Source: CAZXCQ01 sp964639275 (GTDB lineage Bacteria > Desulfobacterota > DSM-4660 > Desulfatiglandales > Desulfatiglandaceae). Taken from it: a stretch of DNA of 14,008 bases. Positions 13,179-14,008 of this stretch are shown here, in pieces. Made by a program: the position numbers and the translations under genes. The stretch covers positions 1 to 14,008 of the forward strand of contig CAZXCQ010000172.1 in assembly GCA_964639275.1 (NCBI GenBank), in the 5' to 3' direction. The notes below the pieces were generated by a model. It was not told the origin of the DNA. It was given only the letters and a program-made list of their open reading frames with translations, and ran no database searches. The first letter of the stretch is position 1. Every line of letters begins with the position of its first letter.

Positions 13179-14008
13179 TTACTGATAGACAGCTGCCACC
13201 TCTGAAGCCTTTCGAAAGGCCTCACGCAAGGCGTGGCCGGTCCACACCTTCACCATCCTTTTTCGATAGTCAGCGGATGCCCTCTGATCCGAAATCGGGC
13301 TGCATTCCTTTACAGCTCTCTCAGCAGCCTCAGAGGCAACCTCTTCTCCGGGGAAGGCCCCTACCAGGCATTGCTCCGCCCCCATTGCCCTTAGGGGAGT
13401 GGGTGCCACGGCCCCCAATACGACCCTTGCCTCTTTAATGGTACCGCTTTGGTCGAGGGCGACCTGCGCTGCCACTCCGACAATGGCCAGATCAGTATCA
13501 CCCCGGATGGCATATTTCTTGTAACAACCGCCCGAGTTGGGTAAGGGGGGAGGGATTTGAAACCCGGTGAGCAAACCCCCCGGTTTTAGTATGGTCTTTC
13601 CAGGTGCGACAAAGAACTCTTCAAGGGGGACATGCCTTTCGTTTCCATGTTCAACAATTTGTGCCAGGGCCCTGGCAGCAATAAGCCCGGGAACCGTATC
13701 CGCGCCTGGGGATGCATTGCATGAGTTCCCTCCCAGGGTGGCCACGTTCCGCACCTGCAGGCTGGAGACATGCCTTGCGCCCTGTCGGATCACATCCATC
13801 TCATGTGCCAGCAACTCTGAATGGCTTACCTCTGTGAGGGTATTTGTCGCCCCAATCTCCACGCCGCCGTCTGGTTTTTCCCGGATTTTTGACAGTTTCA
13901 CCAGCCGGTCCAGGCTGATAAGGGCCTTGCATTTAATGGTCCGGGATCTAAGCCTGGGGACCAAATCGGTACCACCGGCAAGAATCAGGCCTTCAGGACC
14001 ATAGTGAA
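13179..14008 (-). CDS. FAD-binding subunit of a molybdenum hydroxylase (CoxM/XdhB type), 5' end outside window
   Basis: The frame stays open to the window edge, so the gene is partial at its N terminus, probably missing only some 20-30 residues. The visible 276 residues begin HYGPEGLILAGGTDLVPRLR, containing the FAD pyrophosphate-binding AGGTDL, followed by VRNVATLGGNSCNASPGAD, the second FAD motif (TxGGN), and a C-terminal CO-dehydrogenase flavoprotein-like domain. There is no cysteine-rich insert of the kind that carries the extra [4Fe-4S] cluster in 4-hydroxybenzoyl-CoA reductase beta subunits, so a standard xanthine-dehydrogenase-like complex is more likely. This subunit passes electrons from the Fe-S subunit to an acceptor. 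The molybdopterin and [2Fe-2S] subunits are not in the window and should lie upstream, beyond position 14008. The substrate cannot be told from this subunit. Confidence 0.88.
   Translation of the reverse strand, partial: HYGPEGLILAGGTDLVPRLRSRTIKCKALISLDRLVKLSKIREKPDGGVEIGATNTLTEVSHSELLAHEMDVIRQGARHVSSLQVRNVATLGGNSCNASPGADTVPGLIAARALAQIVEHGNERHVPLEEFFVAPGKTILKPGGLLTGFQIPPPLPNSGGCYKKYAIRGDTDLAIVGVAAQVALDQSGTIKEARVVLGAVAPTPLRAMGAEQCLVGAFPGEEVASEAAERAVKECSPISDQRASADYRKRMVKVWTGHALREAFRKASEVAAVYQ

Overview
The window looks like part of a strictly anaerobic bacterial chromosome, most likely a Desulfobacterota (deltaproteobacterial sulfate-reducing or syntrophic) lineage. That placement is inferred from gene content: a tungsten-type aldehyde:ferredoxin oxidoreductase, a soluble fumarate-reductase-like flavoprotein with an Fe-S partner, a two-subunit oxygen-labile class I fumarase and citrate-lyase subunits. 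No rRNA, tRNA, transposase, phage or CRISPR sequence was seen. All eleven genes are on the minus strand, so transcription runs from position 14008 towards position 1.

In transcription order: (1) 14008-13179, a 5'-truncated FAD subunit of a molybdenum hydroxylase (CoxM/XdhB type); (2) 13086-11314, a thiamine-diphosphate (ThDP) enzyme of the acetolactate synthase/benzoylformate decarboxylase superfamily; then a 257-base gap, the only long one; (3) 11056-9872, an iron-containing alcohol dehydrogenase; (4) 9841-9488, a small SCP2-like protein; (5) 9476-8685, an alpha/beta hydrolase; (6) 8636-6771, an aldehyde:ferredoxin oxidoreductase; (7) 6721-5087, a fumarate-reductase/succinate-dehydrogenase-like flavoprotein; (8) 5078-4380, its Fe-S partner; (9) 4383-3841 and (10) 3826-2960, class I fumarase-like beta and alpha subunits; (11) 2882-1668, a fused citrate lyase acyl-carrier and beta subunit (CitD-CitE); (12) 1675-101, a citrate lyase alpha subunit (CitF). 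Counting the truncated first gene, that is twelve coding features. From the alcohol dehydrogenase to citF, genes overlap or are separated by less than 80 bases, so they probably form one operon.

The upstream half has three enzymes that meet at an aldehyde: a 2-oxoacid decarboxylase/carboligase-like ThDP enzyme, an alcohol dehydrogenase and an aldehyde oxidoreductase. The downstream half is a dicarboxylate module: a flavoprotein/Fe-S redox pair (saturated to unsaturated dicarboxylate), a fumarase-type hydratase (to a hydroxy acid) and a citrate-lyase-type enzyme (cleavage to acetate plus a 2-oxo or oxo acid). One consistent reading is methylsuccinate - mesaconate - citramalate - acetate plus pyruvate. 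The conservative alternative is citrate - oxaloacetate - malate - fumarate - succinate, but no malate dehydrogenase is present here. The sequence alone does not decide between them. Accessory genes for citrate lyase activation (citC, citG, citX) are not in the window.
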